Positions 34,376-48,359 of a DNA stretch of 64,000 nucleotides are shown one piece after another. Source of the stretch: Schistosoma mansoni (lineage: Eukaryota > Platyhelminthes > Trematoda > Strigeidida > Schistosomatidae); the NCBI RefSeq assembly GCF_000237925.1, contig NW_017386013.1, positions 1 through 64,000 of the forward strand. The letters run 5' to 3'. How positions within the stretch are numbered: the stretch's first letter is position 1; every line of letters begins with the position of its first letter. Under the pieces are notes generated by a model. It worked only from the letters and a program-made list of their open reading frames with translations. It did no database searches and was not told the DNA's origin. Both the position numbers and the translations under genes were made by a program.

Positions 34376-36240
34376 CTACATACAAACGTTATTACTAAAA
34401 ATATCCACATTATCTTTAGAGGCAGATACATATTCCGAAACCTGGAGGGTAACGAATTTTCATCCCAAACACGAATAAGAACCGAGAAACTTGATCGAAA
34501 ACCACCGACCTATAAATATCACTCCAGTTATATCACGCATAATGGGAAAAGTGATACAAAATCAACTATCTGATCATCTACTTAAGGAAGATGTAATTGA
34601 CCCGTCCTAACATGGCTTCATAAGAACAAGGTCCTGCAGTACATGTCTGATAGACTTCATTAACGAGGTTACCTGCACACGTGACCAGAAGAAGCTAGTG
34701 GTTATACTATACTTCGGTAAAAAATAAAGACTTTGATAAAGTACCTCATACTCTCCTAATCAACAGACTCCAGTCAGTTGGAATTATAAACCCCCTATTG
34801 CAAGGGATTAAGTCTTTCCTCACAAACAGATACCAAATAACCAAGATTAACTCTACAACATCTACACCTCGACCAATAATCAGTGGTGTTGTGCAGGGTA
34901 GTGTCTTGGGTCCATTGCTCTTTATAATCCACATCAACAATATATGCCAGTGCTTTACCACAGGTAAAACCTACCTCTACGCTGATGACTTAAAAGTCAT
35001 CCATAAAACTGACATTTGCGAAGTACGTAGTACTATTCAAACGATTCAACATTAACTCAACAAGGTAGACAACTAGTGCAAACGCTGGAGGTTAGAGCTC
35101 AATACAGAGAAATGTGGTTGGCTATGTATTGGAGACACGTCTCTCAAAATAAAACTAGCACTTAACAAAAACCCACTGCCCAGACTGACATCAGTAACTG
35201 ACCTAAGGGTACATTACTCTGACAGTCTTAACTTCTCAGAACATATCTCAACTAAAGCATCTCAAATGCGGAGATTGCTTGGCTTCATTCTTCGCAATTT
35301 CTTTCAAAACGAACCTAAAATCATCCTGCATAAAGCCTGCGTAAGACCCATCGTCGAATACTGCTCGTTCTTATTTTCCAACCTACGCCTATCTGATATA
35401 TTTAAGGTGGAAGGAATACAGCGAGACTTCACTCGCAAAATACTTAAGAACGACCAACTCACTGACTACAAATCCAGATGCCATATCTTAGGACTAGAAC
35501 CCCTCTGGAAAAGAAGGCTTAGGTCTAACATAATTCTTTATTTCAAACTCCTTAAAAACCTTACTTATTCCACGTGTAATGTAGCTCTCTACCAAGACTC
35601 ACATGGATACAACCTTCGAGACAAAGTATCCACTGTCAAAATTGAAAAACACAGATCAAAAACACGTGAAAACTTCTTCCTTATCAAGAACGCATTGATA
35701 TGGAACAGTCTTCCTTCTGAAATACGCATGGCAGACAAATGGCATACGTTTCAAAGACTCATTGATCAAGCCCTTACCTGCACAGATCTGGCACAAACAA
35801 ACACATCTGCGTCCAACAGACATCATAGGCTCTCTACGTATATAGACTAAATTGCCTTACTTCCCTAATTTGTAGTTGTATTAGATGCTTTCCCCTCCCT
35901 AATTTTAAATTGAAGTAGACAGGCAACTCACTGGACCTATCAATACTCGGTCGCTAAACGACGCTTACAAATACCCTAAAACGTCAGAAGAAACGCACAA
36001 TCGACTGCCTACTGCCAGTGGTCGTACAACCACAGAACCTGTCACCCATCAACCGGTTAGGATAGAGTAAAATAACATCAGCGCGAATTTAGTGTGAGTT
36101 CTTTTTTGTCTATCCTTTATCAGCTTTTTACTCTTTTGTACAATATGTTGCCTTGCCATTAATATTATTTCACCACTCGTTACCTTACCTTATCTGTAAC
36201 TAATAAATTTCTACACTTTCCCGCCTACTTTGGTAAGCAA
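34376..36240 (+). mobile_element. CR1/jockey-type LINE (SR1-like), 5'-truncated
   Basis: Frames on the plus strand give VVQGSVLGPLLFIIHINNI and YLYADDLKV (polymerase motifs, about 34890-35000). A 194-residue frame (35266-35850) with KACVRPIVEYCSF, GIQRDFTRKIL and a WNSLPSEIR block follows, the normal end of CR1/jockey proteins. About 400 bp of 3' UTR follows. There are a few stops and frameshifts, and no endonuclease. Confidence 0.82.
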
Positions 36241-37599
36241 CTATCCAACATTATACCCTTCTTAAAGCCTATACTCTGATTGGCGACCTATACTTCAAAC
36301 AATAGTTAATTAAAGCATTGCTTCGACGCCTTACCCACAGTCCATAATTTCTAACTGTCTTATAAGCTTGTAAAATGGTACTTATATAAATAGTGTTTTC
36401 CAACAGGATGTGAAACACGGAGCATTGTGTGAGGTGGGATATACACCCAAAAATAAGCCTAAATGAGCTTAACACCACAAAATGAGGGAGGGTGAAGTTA
36501 CTGACCAGCAAGCATAGCTGGCGTGGGCGATAACTTAAATCCACCCGTGTTTGTGGGGCAGAACATTCTGTCTGTATTAGGCTCTTTATGAATAAGAACA
36601 AGTCAAACAATCTGTGATATTGGTGTTGTTCCCTTACGCTCACCATTCAGACTCATGTTTCTAATTTTATGCTGGATTAGCTATTCTACTGAGACAACCT
36701 ATTACATGCTAAGTGACTTTCACATTAGGACGGTGGCAGGCATCGGATAGAAGAAAAGAAATTAAAAAAAAGACAAAATATTTACTTATTAGTTCTCTTA
36801 ACACTTTACTCTCTATATGCATTTTCTGTTCTAACAAACAGCCTCCCTTATTACAACCTTGACCTCCCCTCGTTCATTTGAACTAACTCCTACTTGATAA
36901 ATATCACAACCCATTGTGCTTTATTACTACATTCTCATTTGGAGCCCCTGATCACATTCCACCCCAGCAACAAGAGCTAGTATCAATTTAATCTAACAAT
37001 TTATCATACCTCTGTCTGTTCCACTACTAAATGTTAAGCATTGTTTATAGTTCATATGCAAATGCCTTGCTGCTTCTCGGTTTCTCCTTTTTTCTCTTAA
37101 GAATCTTGCTCTGTTTATCGTTCATATGCAAACGCCTTGCTGCTTCTCAATTTCTCTTTTTTTCTCTTTAGAATCTTGCTCTGAGAGCCAATTTGAGGAA
37201 CTTCTGACATCTGGAACAAACTCGACATAAGCGCTTTCCCAAGGTCATAGTTCACACTAAGCGCTCCACAAGTATACTTTATAACAATTATAAACTTAAA
37301 AAGTGGCATCGCATAAACACTTAGCACTACCAAAATCCTAACAAAATTTCGCCGAGATTAGATCTCGTGTGAAGCGTGTACGCAATGCCATTTTGAAAAA
37401 TATTTTGAAGACTACACAGCATGTTTGAAAGAATGAACTGTTATTCAATTTAAAGATTATATTTACTTAACAACCCTGCTTGGGATACAAATTGTGTGCC
37501 AATAAATGTTGTAACTTGCAGATTATGCCTGTAAAAATGGCGTGTACCTGCCCTTGACGAAACATATTATAATAAATATTAAGATCACAAGCAAAACGT
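36241..37599. other. Unassigned stretch with a local duplication
   Basis: No gene is supported. About 67 bp are duplicated in tandem around 37047-37180 (ATGCAAA.GCCTTGCTGCTTCTC... blocks). The 72-residue minus frame at 37115-37333 is unassigned; it may belong to the gag relic next to it. Confidence 0.45.
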
Positions 37600-38420
37600 T
37601 TAGCATTGCAGGGAAATGAACCGTATTACTACAAAGGGACTGAATGTGTCCAGCTATACCACATTTAAGGCATTTATAATCACGAAACACACATGAATTA
37701 CATGGATGAAACTTGCCACAAAAACAACTATTTTTTTAAAATTGCTCCAACCTTTGTTTATCACTTTACAATTCCTTTTCGAATCATTTTTCATATTTTC
37801 ACGAGACTAGGGATCACTATTAAGCGAAAACAAGTTTGATCGACCCTGAGAATGCGTTTCATCACTACCGAGCAAAGTATTAGAAATTTTCATCGACTTG
37901 ATATCAAGTCCATTCAGTACTTCTTAGTTAAAAAGCGCAGTTCTAGCATGTTGAAAGGAACACTTCGGCCTTCCTAACAGCACTCTTTCCGGACCGGTGT
38001 GTTAATTCCTGAGATTATTCGACCTCTCAGTTGTACATGAAGCTGATCAACAAAATTGCATTTGAAAGCTTGTCTTTACAATAAATTTTTTAACCTTTTG
38101 GTTATCCTGATGAACCATGTTGGGAAATTTTGCTTTCTCACGATATTCAAAACTGATGCATTTTACATGATTTCATGATAGTTCATTAAAAGTTGCATAA
38201 GAAGTGCGAAAGGCTTTTCCGGATATGCAAAGGTTTATTAATAAACTGTAGGCTTCTTTAGCGATCAATGTAAGGAAATTTGTCACACTTATATCACCCT
38301 TCACACCTTTCTTGGTCATGCTCTATATTCCGAACCATTGCAAATAATTCTCAATAGCATCGAAATCTGATAGTATGTGATATGTGTGCTATGTGTTTAC
38401 CAACGACAAACTCGTTGTGT
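37600..38420 (-). mobile_element. Gag relic of an LTR retrotransposon
   Basis: Minus-strand frames give a run resembling the gag of schistosome gypsy elements (FDAIENYLQWF, EAYSLLINLC, then a Leu-rich segment) followed by a CCHC zinc knuckle (CLKCG....H....C, near 37650-37700). It is broken in several places and no LTR or pol is attached. An old fossil. Confidence 0.65.
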
Positions 38421-39115
38421 TTAAACTTCTGGCTGGTCACGTCTTAGGGTCATCACTACCGCACTAGGGGGAGAGTGGTCTGTCGCTGTAAATAAATCCC
38501 TAAATTCAATAGCTCATTAAGTGTTCGACATTGGATGCTGACCACGTTGTTTTAAGTGGACTTGTTCAACTGAAGGCTTTCGGTCATGCATCCGTACCAG
38601 ATCACGTTACGAACCAGCGTGGGACACAGCTCCCACGTTCACTAGCCAGATTAGGTCAAACGCTTCTCGATATATTGATAACGTATCAAATATTATTATT
38701 ATTATTATTATTCACAAACATCTTATGGGTACATAAGTGCTGTGAAGAAACCATTTCGGGTTTCTTCAAAAATGCAATAATACACAATTTTCAATAATGT
38801 TAGCATTACATTTGCCATGTTTGAGAAAGGAAGGGAAAATAAAATAATAATAATAGAATAGTAATAATAAATCAGGTTCTGCGTAATTGGCAAGAATTTT
38901 GAATTGATTTTGAAGGAGGAAAGGAAGAAACTAAGGAAATAGAAATAAAGGAGACGCGGAATACGTAAATATCTTAACGCAGAACAAGAATAAACAACTA
39001 TGTATGTATAGCAAAAACGAGTAATAAAAATAAAATAAAACAGAGTAAATTAATAAGTAAATAACTTATTATTGCGGTAAGATATGACGTTAGAATAAGT
39101 GTTTGTGCGCGCAGT
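38421..39115. repeat. Repeat-like stretch with a (TTA)n end
   Basis: GC-richer DNA (38440-38690) ends in a TATTATTATT microsatellite (about 38690-38712), which looks like the 3' end of an unidentified retroposon. The remainder to 39115 is A-rich. No gene is seen. Confidence 0.4.
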
Positions 39116-39382
39116 TGTAACAGCTCAGGTTGGTTGGTTAAGAGTTGACCCCAAACAACCAAGCATATGCTAAAACAGTATTGTTCAAGTATTCATTCAC
39201 TTCCTTACTTTTTGTAAGCGTTATATTCCCTACTATCTTATATTGAATGTTGAGAGCCTTTGTTTGTCTGAACAGATAATCCCACGCTCGACTGTGACTG
39301 CGCGAAGATCGAAATAAAGACCTATTCACTAGTTCTCTGGTTTCTTCTATCAATAGCACGAGGGTTACCTTAAGGCACGAAA
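39116..39382 (+). mobile_element. Solo LTR, gypsy type (CsRn1/Boudicca-like)
   Basis: A 267-bp segment starts TGTAACAGCTC and contains AATAAA. It is almost identical to the LTR at 60007-60273, with one difference noticed. No internal sequence follows. The close match implies a recent origin. Confidence 0.75.
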
Positions 39383-39397
39383 CGTCTACTGCGATGC

Positions 39398-39597
39398 NNN
39401 NNNNNNNNNNNNNNNNNNNNNNNNNNNNNNNNNNNNNNNNNNNNNNNNNNNNNNNNNNNNNNNNNNNNNNNNNNNNNNNNNNNNNNNNNNNNNNNNNNNN
39501 NNNNNNNNNNNNNNNNNNNNNNNNNNNNNNNNNNNNNNNNNNNNNNNNNNNNNNNNNNNNNNNNNNNNNNNNNNNNNNNNNNNNNNNNNNNNNNNNN
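39398..39597. other. Assembly gap (200 N)
   Basis: A run of exactly 200 N between the solo LTR and a SINE copy; its true length is unknown. Confidence 0.99.
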
Positions 39598-39840
39598 GAT
39601 CCCGTTAGTGAGATTCAAACTCAGGACCTATCAGTCTCTCGCGAGCGCCTAACCTCAAGACCACTCAGCAGACATCCAGCAGTATTAATGTCTAACTTCA
39701 GTCAATCTATGAGATTTCGCTGCCATCCACCATCGTCCTCAGTGAGTTACTGTCTCATAACAGACCCGGTTGAACTCTACTGGTCACATCTTCTCACCAG
39801 AACTCCAGGAAATACCTCTTGAAGCCAGTCACTAGTGAGC
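39598..39840 (-). mobile_element. Second-family SINE, leader and tRNA-like half
   Basis: Read in reverse it matches the leader and tRNA-like head at 5410-5650. Its hammerhead half would lie in the gap. It faces the plus-strand copy at 39850-40030, giving another inverted pair. Confidence 0.75.
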
Positions 39841-39849
39841 ACATAATGA

Positions 39850-40030
39850 TTATTATCAGAAAGGGGTTTTGTGTCTAGAGGTTAAGCGCTTACGAGCGAG
39901 ACCAAAGGTCCTGAGTCGGAATCATATGAACGGGGTCGCAGATGCGCACTGCTGAAGAGTCCCATACTAGGACGAAATGGCCATCCAGTGCTTCCAGGTT
40001 TTCCATAATTGTCTAGCTTTAACTGACTAA
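39850..40030 (+). mobile_element. Second-family SINE, head and hammerhead half
   Basis: It has GTCTAGAGGTTAAGCGC (A-box region), an altered B box, a hammerhead (39946-39991) and the TCTAGCTTTAACTGACTAA end. The leader is missing. Confidence 0.78.
39946..39991 (+). ncRNA. Hammerhead ribozyme motif, second family, intact core
   Basis: Stem I GCACTG/CAGTGC, core CUGAAGA, a stem II of UCC/GGA with loop CAUACUA, GAAA, a UGGCCA stem III and triplet AUC (allowed by the NUH rule) are all present. Activity is plausible. Confidence 0.78.
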
Positions 40031-40255
40031 CGGATTCAACTATTAAACTTATTTCGAATTTAATTATTTTTATCTAAATTATAAACTGATTGGTAGTAAT
40101 GATAATTATACTAAGTTGTGAAATTTGAATGGGATTGGAAATGTAAAACTATTTATTCAAATCACTGTTTTAAATATTCTGAAAAGGTTTTAACCATCGT
40201 TTTTTCTAAAAGAAAGCTTAATTCAAAGATCAAAAAACTTTTCAACCTATTTTAG

Positions 40256-42845
<2,590 letters not shown>

Positions 42846-42870
42846 TACAGATAAAAGCTGTATTATTTAG

Positions 42871-42892
42871 CTTGATAATTTACATTTTGAAG
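42871..42892 (+). other. Possible 22-bp micro-exon of the zinc-finger gene
   Basis: An acceptor TATTATTTAG precedes and a strong GTGAGT donor follows. In one frame it gives LDNLHFE and leaves phase 1, which fits the exon at 44676. It would need an upstream donor before the stop at 42843; GTAAAT after CCTCAA (near 42776) is in the right phase. Schistosomes are known for micro-exons, but this call is tentative. Confidence 0.35.
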
Positions 42893-43816
42893 GTGAGTTA
42901 ATATTTTAAACACTATAATGTTTGACTGTAAGCCGCACCCTTTAAATGGTACAGGGGTAGGACTATAATTCATAGAGGAAACAATAGGATTTAGAATAAT
43001 GACTCGTAAATTTTCCCTCGAAACTCATTCACTTATATTACTCTATAGAATTTTCAGATTATAGATATTACTTCTTTATGAAAGCCATAACTTTGACTAT
43101 TAATCTTAATTCCTCATACTAAATTATAACCCTATTTTAAAACCCAGTTAGTGATTGAATTTTCTAAAGGCCACTTTATTATCACTTAAAGGTCTTCCAT
43201 AAATTATAGTCTTACCGGTATAACCTTTAAAATCACTGTAAAAGAGAACAGTAGAGACTGAGAAGTGATATTATTCATTAGACAGTAATTATATATGGAG
43301 ATAGTTAGAGGAAGTAGTGAAAACTTGGAATTAATAAAAGAGGTTATTCGAATAATAAAGTGAACAGGAATTTTTCTAAAGCCATGTATATGCCTTGCAG
43401 TATATTATCAGCAGTCATAAAATGTATTTCATTAACTTTTCTGTAAATTACTTTCAAATAATTAGCATATGAGGATGGAAATTTACGGGGAAAAACAGTT
43501 GAAGCATAAATAATTAAAGATAAAACTGGAAATTTATCACATTCTCCTGACATTAATTTTCAAGTTATACGTGAATGAAACCAGAATGTTGTAAGAACGC
43601 AGATTCGAATTCGCGACCATCTTAATATGTCTACGCGGTAGTGTTGAAGCTTGAACAGTATTGCAAATAAACATTAGAATTTCCTAATGGCAACTCAAAA
43701 GTGAATGTGGGTTGCAGTTTCATAGATAATGTACCTTTAATTGAAACAGTGTAAATTTTCCAACAAGATAATAAAAAAATAAATGATATTCTGGAAATAA
43801 TTACGAAACGCTTAGT
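42893..43816. other. AT-rich stretch, probably 3' UTR or intron
   Basis: No gene is supported. A tRNA-like B-box remnant may be present near 43600-43625 (minus). The minus-strand ORFs here look accidental. Confidence 0.4.
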
Positions 43817-43830
43817 AATTTGCCGCCATG

Positions 43831-44360
43831 CCCCCAAATGCCTTGGTATGGCCGAGAGTGGGGAGAGTCCTCTCTCCCTCTCGAAATACTCTCACATGAC
43901 CATGAGTAATATAGCCTCTGTCAGGGAAGTCCTACTCAATGCCCTCTCGTGGAGGGTGTTCTTTTTACAAAATTGAGAGGACAAAAAGCGAATGCTCGGC
44001 GCTTTAACCGGGTTGGTGGACATGGAAAGTTCACCTAGGGGAGTTGGAAAACCCTGATTCCAAACCATTGGTGCACATGGGCTCCAGTATCCTGAAGGAA
44101 CGAAGGGCGTATGAATAAATCGTTGGTTGGTCACCGGCTCCCATGGGACTGCATCTCCTCACGATGCTCCACTGCCTTGTGGATCAGACCTTCAGGTCGA
44201 AGGCTCCGGATGTGGTCCCCTAAGAAAACCACCTGCTTCAGTTTGGGCACCTGAGCAGTATCACAGCCCTCACACAAATCTCAAATGATTTGTGCGGCGC
44301 ATATGTATCTGGTACCCGTTTGTACCAATATTTATGTGTTTAAATAAATAAATACAATAA
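43831..44360 (+). mobile_element. 530-bp SINE with AATAAATA tail and target-site duplication
   Basis: It is bounded by AATTTGCCGCCATG (43817-43830) and AATTTACCGCCATG (44361-44374), a 14-bp duplication with one mismatch. The 5' end has an A-box-like TATGGCCGAGAGTGG; no good B box is seen. The 3' end TTGTACCAATATTTATGTGTTTAAATAAATAAATA matches the tail of the LINE at 29926-32230, so that LINE family is the likely source of the machinery. Confidence 0.85.
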
Positions 44361-44675
44361 AATTTACCGCCATGATTAAGTTGATACAGAAAATAATGTA
44401 ACATACAAAAGACAGAAATATAAAATTAGATTTTTCGAAAAGATGTGGCTCATAAATTGTTCCGAGAAGACAATTATCCTATGGATTAAAATAATGTAAG
44501 GCAACAGATAGGATTCGATTATTCTTAGTAGAGGAACTAGGGGATCTTGTCAATAAATGAATAGTATAATAAGATGTAATTCTAGTTCCATTACAAAGTG
44601 ATTATAATTATCTACAGTCATACATAATTTCACAAACAATTTGATTTTTTTTATTTAAAAAAAAATTCATTTCAG

Positions 44676-44758
44676 CTCCAGTTTCTTTTCCTTACATCAA
44701 CACTACATCAAGTCATGTGGGTTCTCCTTCTACAAAAGAAATTCAGATGACTTTGTAG
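44676..44758 (+). other. Exon-like segment, possible alternative last exon of the zinc-finger gene
   Basis: An acceptor (ATTTCAG) is followed by a phase-1 frame of 27 codons rich in Ser/Thr/Pro, ending in TAG. The composition fits the tail of the zinc-finger protein. The link to the upstream exon is not proven. Confidence 0.35.
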
Positions 44759-46074
44759 AAGGAGGTGACAGTTACATTTTATCATTTTATACATAAGTAT
44801 AATAATGATTGTTACAGTCCTTAAACTAATAGTAATATCATACTATTGTATTCAACTATACTTTTTTTTCCCGTTTCTTCACATGTAGCTATCCTAATAT
44901 GACTAATGTATATACTAATTTTAAATAAATGAAAATATTTGGTTTTACTTTAACTCTACACTATTGTTTCTGTTTGATGAGGAATAATTATCTTTCAAGA
45001 ATTTTTATCACGATATTAAGTACATGTGTACTTGAGTACAGATAGTCAAGAAAATAATAAAGATTATGGTCTAAAAGCTTATTTGTTCAAAATTGGAAGT
45101 AATTGAAAGAAAAGGGTTATTTAGACTGTAAAATGGTAGTATAAATAAACAAAGGTCATTTATTGTGGGTTACGACCAATAATGTACGAGGTTGATCATA
45201 TATCTCTGGTCAAATAATCCTATTAGGGTTTTTCATCCTTCACATGTTTGTAGAAAAAGTTCACCTAGGGGAGTTGGAAAACCCTGATTCCAAACCATTG
45301 GTGCACATGGGCTCCAGTATCCTGAAGGAACGAAGGGCGTATGAACCAATCGTTGGTTGGTCACCGGCTACCATGGGACTGCATCTCCTCACGATGCTCC
45401 ACTGCCTTGTGGATCAGACCTTCAGGTCGAAGGCTCCGGATGTGGTCCCCTAAGAAAACCACCTGCTTCAGTTTGGGCACCTGAGCAGTATCACAGCCCT
45501 CACACAAATCTCAAATGATTTGTGCGGCGCATATGTATCTGGTACCCGTTTGTACCAATATTTATGTGTTTAAATAAATAAAATAATAAATAAGGAAAAT
45601 AATTCGCAAAATGTTTAGAAGTTTAAGCTGGTCGTGACAAGCATATCTTTAGGTACGTTAACAGCTTTAGACGACCTATAACGTTTGATAGCTTTCCTTG
45701 CTCATATTTAGTTCCGTAGAATGATAATATGATTTCAGACCTTGCATTCATTTAATAAGGTTGAAACTGTTCAAGGTTGAGATTCAACTGCACCACTTGT
45801 ACTCCTTCAAGGGCAATAAAAATGTAATTCTAGTGTTGATTCTTTGTCATAAGATAGATAGTAGCTTCATATAATAAGAACGAACGTGTTCTATGTATTA
45901 GTTCACTAATATCAGAATAACTTATAAGCCCAGAAAACATCTCGTCAAACTCATACAGTCCAATTTTATGATGAAAGCATCCTTTTATTGATGTCATTCA
46001 ATCTGTTAACTATTATTTACACAAAGTGATCTATATTGCGTTTCCAATATTATTATTTGTTTCTTACTTCATAG
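44759..46074. other. AT-rich stretch with one SINE copy
   Basis: Besides the SINE at 45256-45582, no exon is supported. Confidence 0.5.
45256..45582 (+). mobile_element. 5'-truncated copy of the 530-bp SINE
   Basis: It matches 44026-44350 with about three differences over 320 bp and ends in the same AAATAAATAAA tail. A shared 3' end with a shortened 5' end is the hallmark of LINE-driven retroposition. Confidence 0.88.
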
Positions 46075-46146
46075 TATGCTGTTAAGACGACTGTTTGATG
46101 ATTATAAGGCGGAAAATGAAGTCACTGATCGCAAATATTTCATTTG
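46075..46146 (+). CDS. Host exon, unassigned (24 codons)
   Basis: It is flanked by a pyrimidine-rich acceptor (TTCTTACTTCATAG) and a strong donor (GTGAGT). Only one frame is open: it begins MLLRRLFDDYKAE and ends in phase 2 at TTCATTTG. The charged, helix-prone sequence looks like real protein, but I recognise no family. Neighbouring exons were not linked; the exon-like frame at 47781 does not match in phase. Confidence 0.45.
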
Positions 46147-46437
46147 GTGAGTCTGTTCTACAGTGAAAAAAGACTAGAAAACAATATCAATATCACTTAT
46201 CCTCCGACTTGATTAGTAGTTGAGAAGTATGTTTCACATGGAAAGCTTCTCCTTTTACTACAGCCTTCACGTATGAGAGGCTCAAACCAGCTTTCACTAG
46301 GTATACTACTTTAACTTTAAAAAAATTAGGTAGCGATTTAGTGTTTTTTCGGTTGGGATAAAGGTTTGTTAGAGAACACTCTGGTCAGTGTTTGTGAAGT
46401 TCATGAATCTTAATGGCTTCGTAATTCTTCTGCTTGG

Positions 46438-47748
46438 CTTACTTACTTACGCCTGTTACTCCCAATGGAGCATAGGCCGCCGACCAGCTTTCTCCAACCC
46501 ACTCTATCCTGGGCCTTCCTTTCTAGTTCTAACCAACTTTCATTCATTCTTCTCATATCTGTCTCCGTTTCTCGAAGTGTTCTTTGGTCTTCCTCTTCTC
46601 CTTTGACCTTCAAGATTCCATGTGAGGGCTTGTCTTGTAACGCAATTAGGTGATTTCCCCAAGGTGTGACCAATCCACTTACAGCGCTTCTTCCTGATTT
46701 CTTCCTCCTCTGGAATCTGGTTTGTTGTCTCCCACAGTAACTTGTTGCTGATAGTGTCTGGCCATCGGATCCGAAATATCTTGCGTAGACAGCTGTTGAT
46801 AAACACTTATATCTTCTGGATAATGGCTTTCGTAGTTCTCCACGTCTCCGCCCCATACAATAGAACTGTCTTGACATTTGTATTGAAAATTCTAACCTTG
46901 GTGTTGGTTGACAATTGTTTTGAGTTCCAGATGTTCTTCAGTTGCAGATATGCTGCTCTTGCTTTGCCGATCCTCGCCCTCACATCTGCTTCAGATCCAC
47001 CGTGTTCATCAATGATGCTGCCCAGGTATGTAAAGGTTTCTACATCCTCCAAAGCTTCTCCGTCAAGTGTAATTTGATTGGTGCATATTGTATTGCATCG
47101 GAGAGTCTTGCTTTTCCCTTTGTTTATATTGAGACCTACTGCTGCTGAGGCTGCTGCTACACTGGTCGTTTTCTCCTGCATTTGTTGTTGCGTTTGTGAT
47201 AGAAGAGCCAGATCATCTGCAAAGTCTAAATCGTCCAGCTGCATCCTTCCTGTCCACTGTATCCCGTGATTTCCTCTAGTTGTTGACGTCTTCATGATCC
47301 AGTCGATCACCAGGAGAAAGAGAAAGGGTGAGAGTCAGCAACCTTGCCTAACACCGGTCTTTACCTCGAATGAGTCGATGAGTTGTCCTCCGTGGACGAT
47401 TTGGCAGTTTAGTCCATCATAGGAGTTCCGTATGATGTTGACTATCTTCTCAGGCACGCCGTAGTGTCGAAGAAGCTTCCATAGTGTCGTCCTGTCCACG
47501 CTATCAAATGCCTTCTCGTAGTCGATGAAGTTGATGTACAGTGATGAATTCCATTCGATTGATTGTTCCACAATGATCTGTAGAGTTACGATTTGGTCTG
47601 TATACGATCTATCCTTACGAAATCCAGCTTGTTGATCTCGAAGTTGGGCGTCTACGGAATCCTTCATCCTGTTTAACAATACTCTGTTTAAGACTTTTCC
47701 TGGTATTGAGAGAAGTGTGATGCCCCTGTAGTTATCGCACTTGCTTGG
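46438..47748 (-). mobile_element. RTE-type LINE (SR2-like), 5'-truncated copy C
   Basis: The 3' end is CTTACTTACTTACG at the low coordinate. Frames include DQQAGFRKDRSYTDQIVTL, DYEKAFDSVDR, GVRQGC, QLDDLDFADDLALL and the C-terminal LLYGAETWR...RWPDTIS region. It is the best-preserved RTE polymerase in the window, with only a few frame changes. TGCTTGG occurs at both ends (46431-46437 and 47742-47748), a possible short target duplication or microhomology. Confidence 0.87.
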
Positions 47749-47780
47749 GAGACTTGAAAAATATCGTTCGAGTCTATTCA

Positions 47781-47990
47781 GCTTACTTGGGCTGTGACCA
47801 CAACTCAGTGATTATTTACCTAAGTTATACTAGCAGTATCAGTCATTTTTTATATGGCACTGATGTATCTTCGGTTTTTAAAGCGATGGAAAAAGCAATC
47901 CGACAGTTGGTTGCCCATGGGATAGATTTAAATATGGAAGAATTCCTGCCAAAGTTCATTTATTTTCACGATGTTTTCCTATCTAATTAG
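47781..47990 (+). CDS. Exon-like frame, unassigned, ends in TAG
   Basis: After an acceptor-like TCTATTCAG, a phase-1 frame of 69 codons reads through a SVFKAMEKAIRQLVAHGIDL block to FIYFHDVFLSN and a stop. It starts just after the end of LINE copy C. The composition is protein-like, but there is no family match and no verified upstream partner. Confidence 0.35.
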   Translation, partial: AYLGCDHNSVIIYLSYTSSISHFLYGTDVSSVFKAMEKAIRQLVAHGIDLNMEEFLPKFIYFHDVFLSN

Positions 47991-48119
47991 CACATTTTGA
48001 TTCTTTAGAACAAATTTAATTTCTCAGCTTCTAAAACTAGGTTAAAAAAAAGTATGAATTACATATTCACCAAGGAGATAACTGAATTTTAATATGGTTA
48101 ATAAGAAGTCATTGTTTAA

Positions 48120-48359
48120 TTAAAAAAATTGGACTGTTTCAATATCTGTGCCTTTGGTAACCTTATAGTGACGCTCATTTGAGTTCAATAATTTAAAAAA
48201 TGTGAATAGCCAATAACTTCCTAATAATAATGTAACAAACGTTCCAAATGGTACAGAACGACAAGGAAAGAAATAGTAGATACCACAAAAATGCAAAGTA
48301 ATATTCATAAGAACAGAGACGTGAAGTGATTTTCTCCATATTTGCACGGGAGCATACAA
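48120..48359 (-). CDS. Unassigned membrane-like ORF, 79 residues
   Basis: The frame has two hydrophobic stretches around FGTFVTLLLGSYWLFTFF and a polar end (HYKVTKGTDIETVQFF). The contrast between helix and tail is protein-like and it could be a last exon. No family is recognised and splice signals are uncertain. Confidence 0.25.
   Translation of the reverse strand: MYAPVQIWRKSLHVSVLMNITLHFCGIYYFFPCRSVPFGTFVTLLLGSYWLFTFFKLLNSNERHYKVTKGTDIETVQFF

Noticed and set aside
46388-46606. Host ORF running into the RTE 3' end
   Set aside because: Most of it is antisense LINE sequence; the short host part does not join in phase with the exon at 46075-46146.
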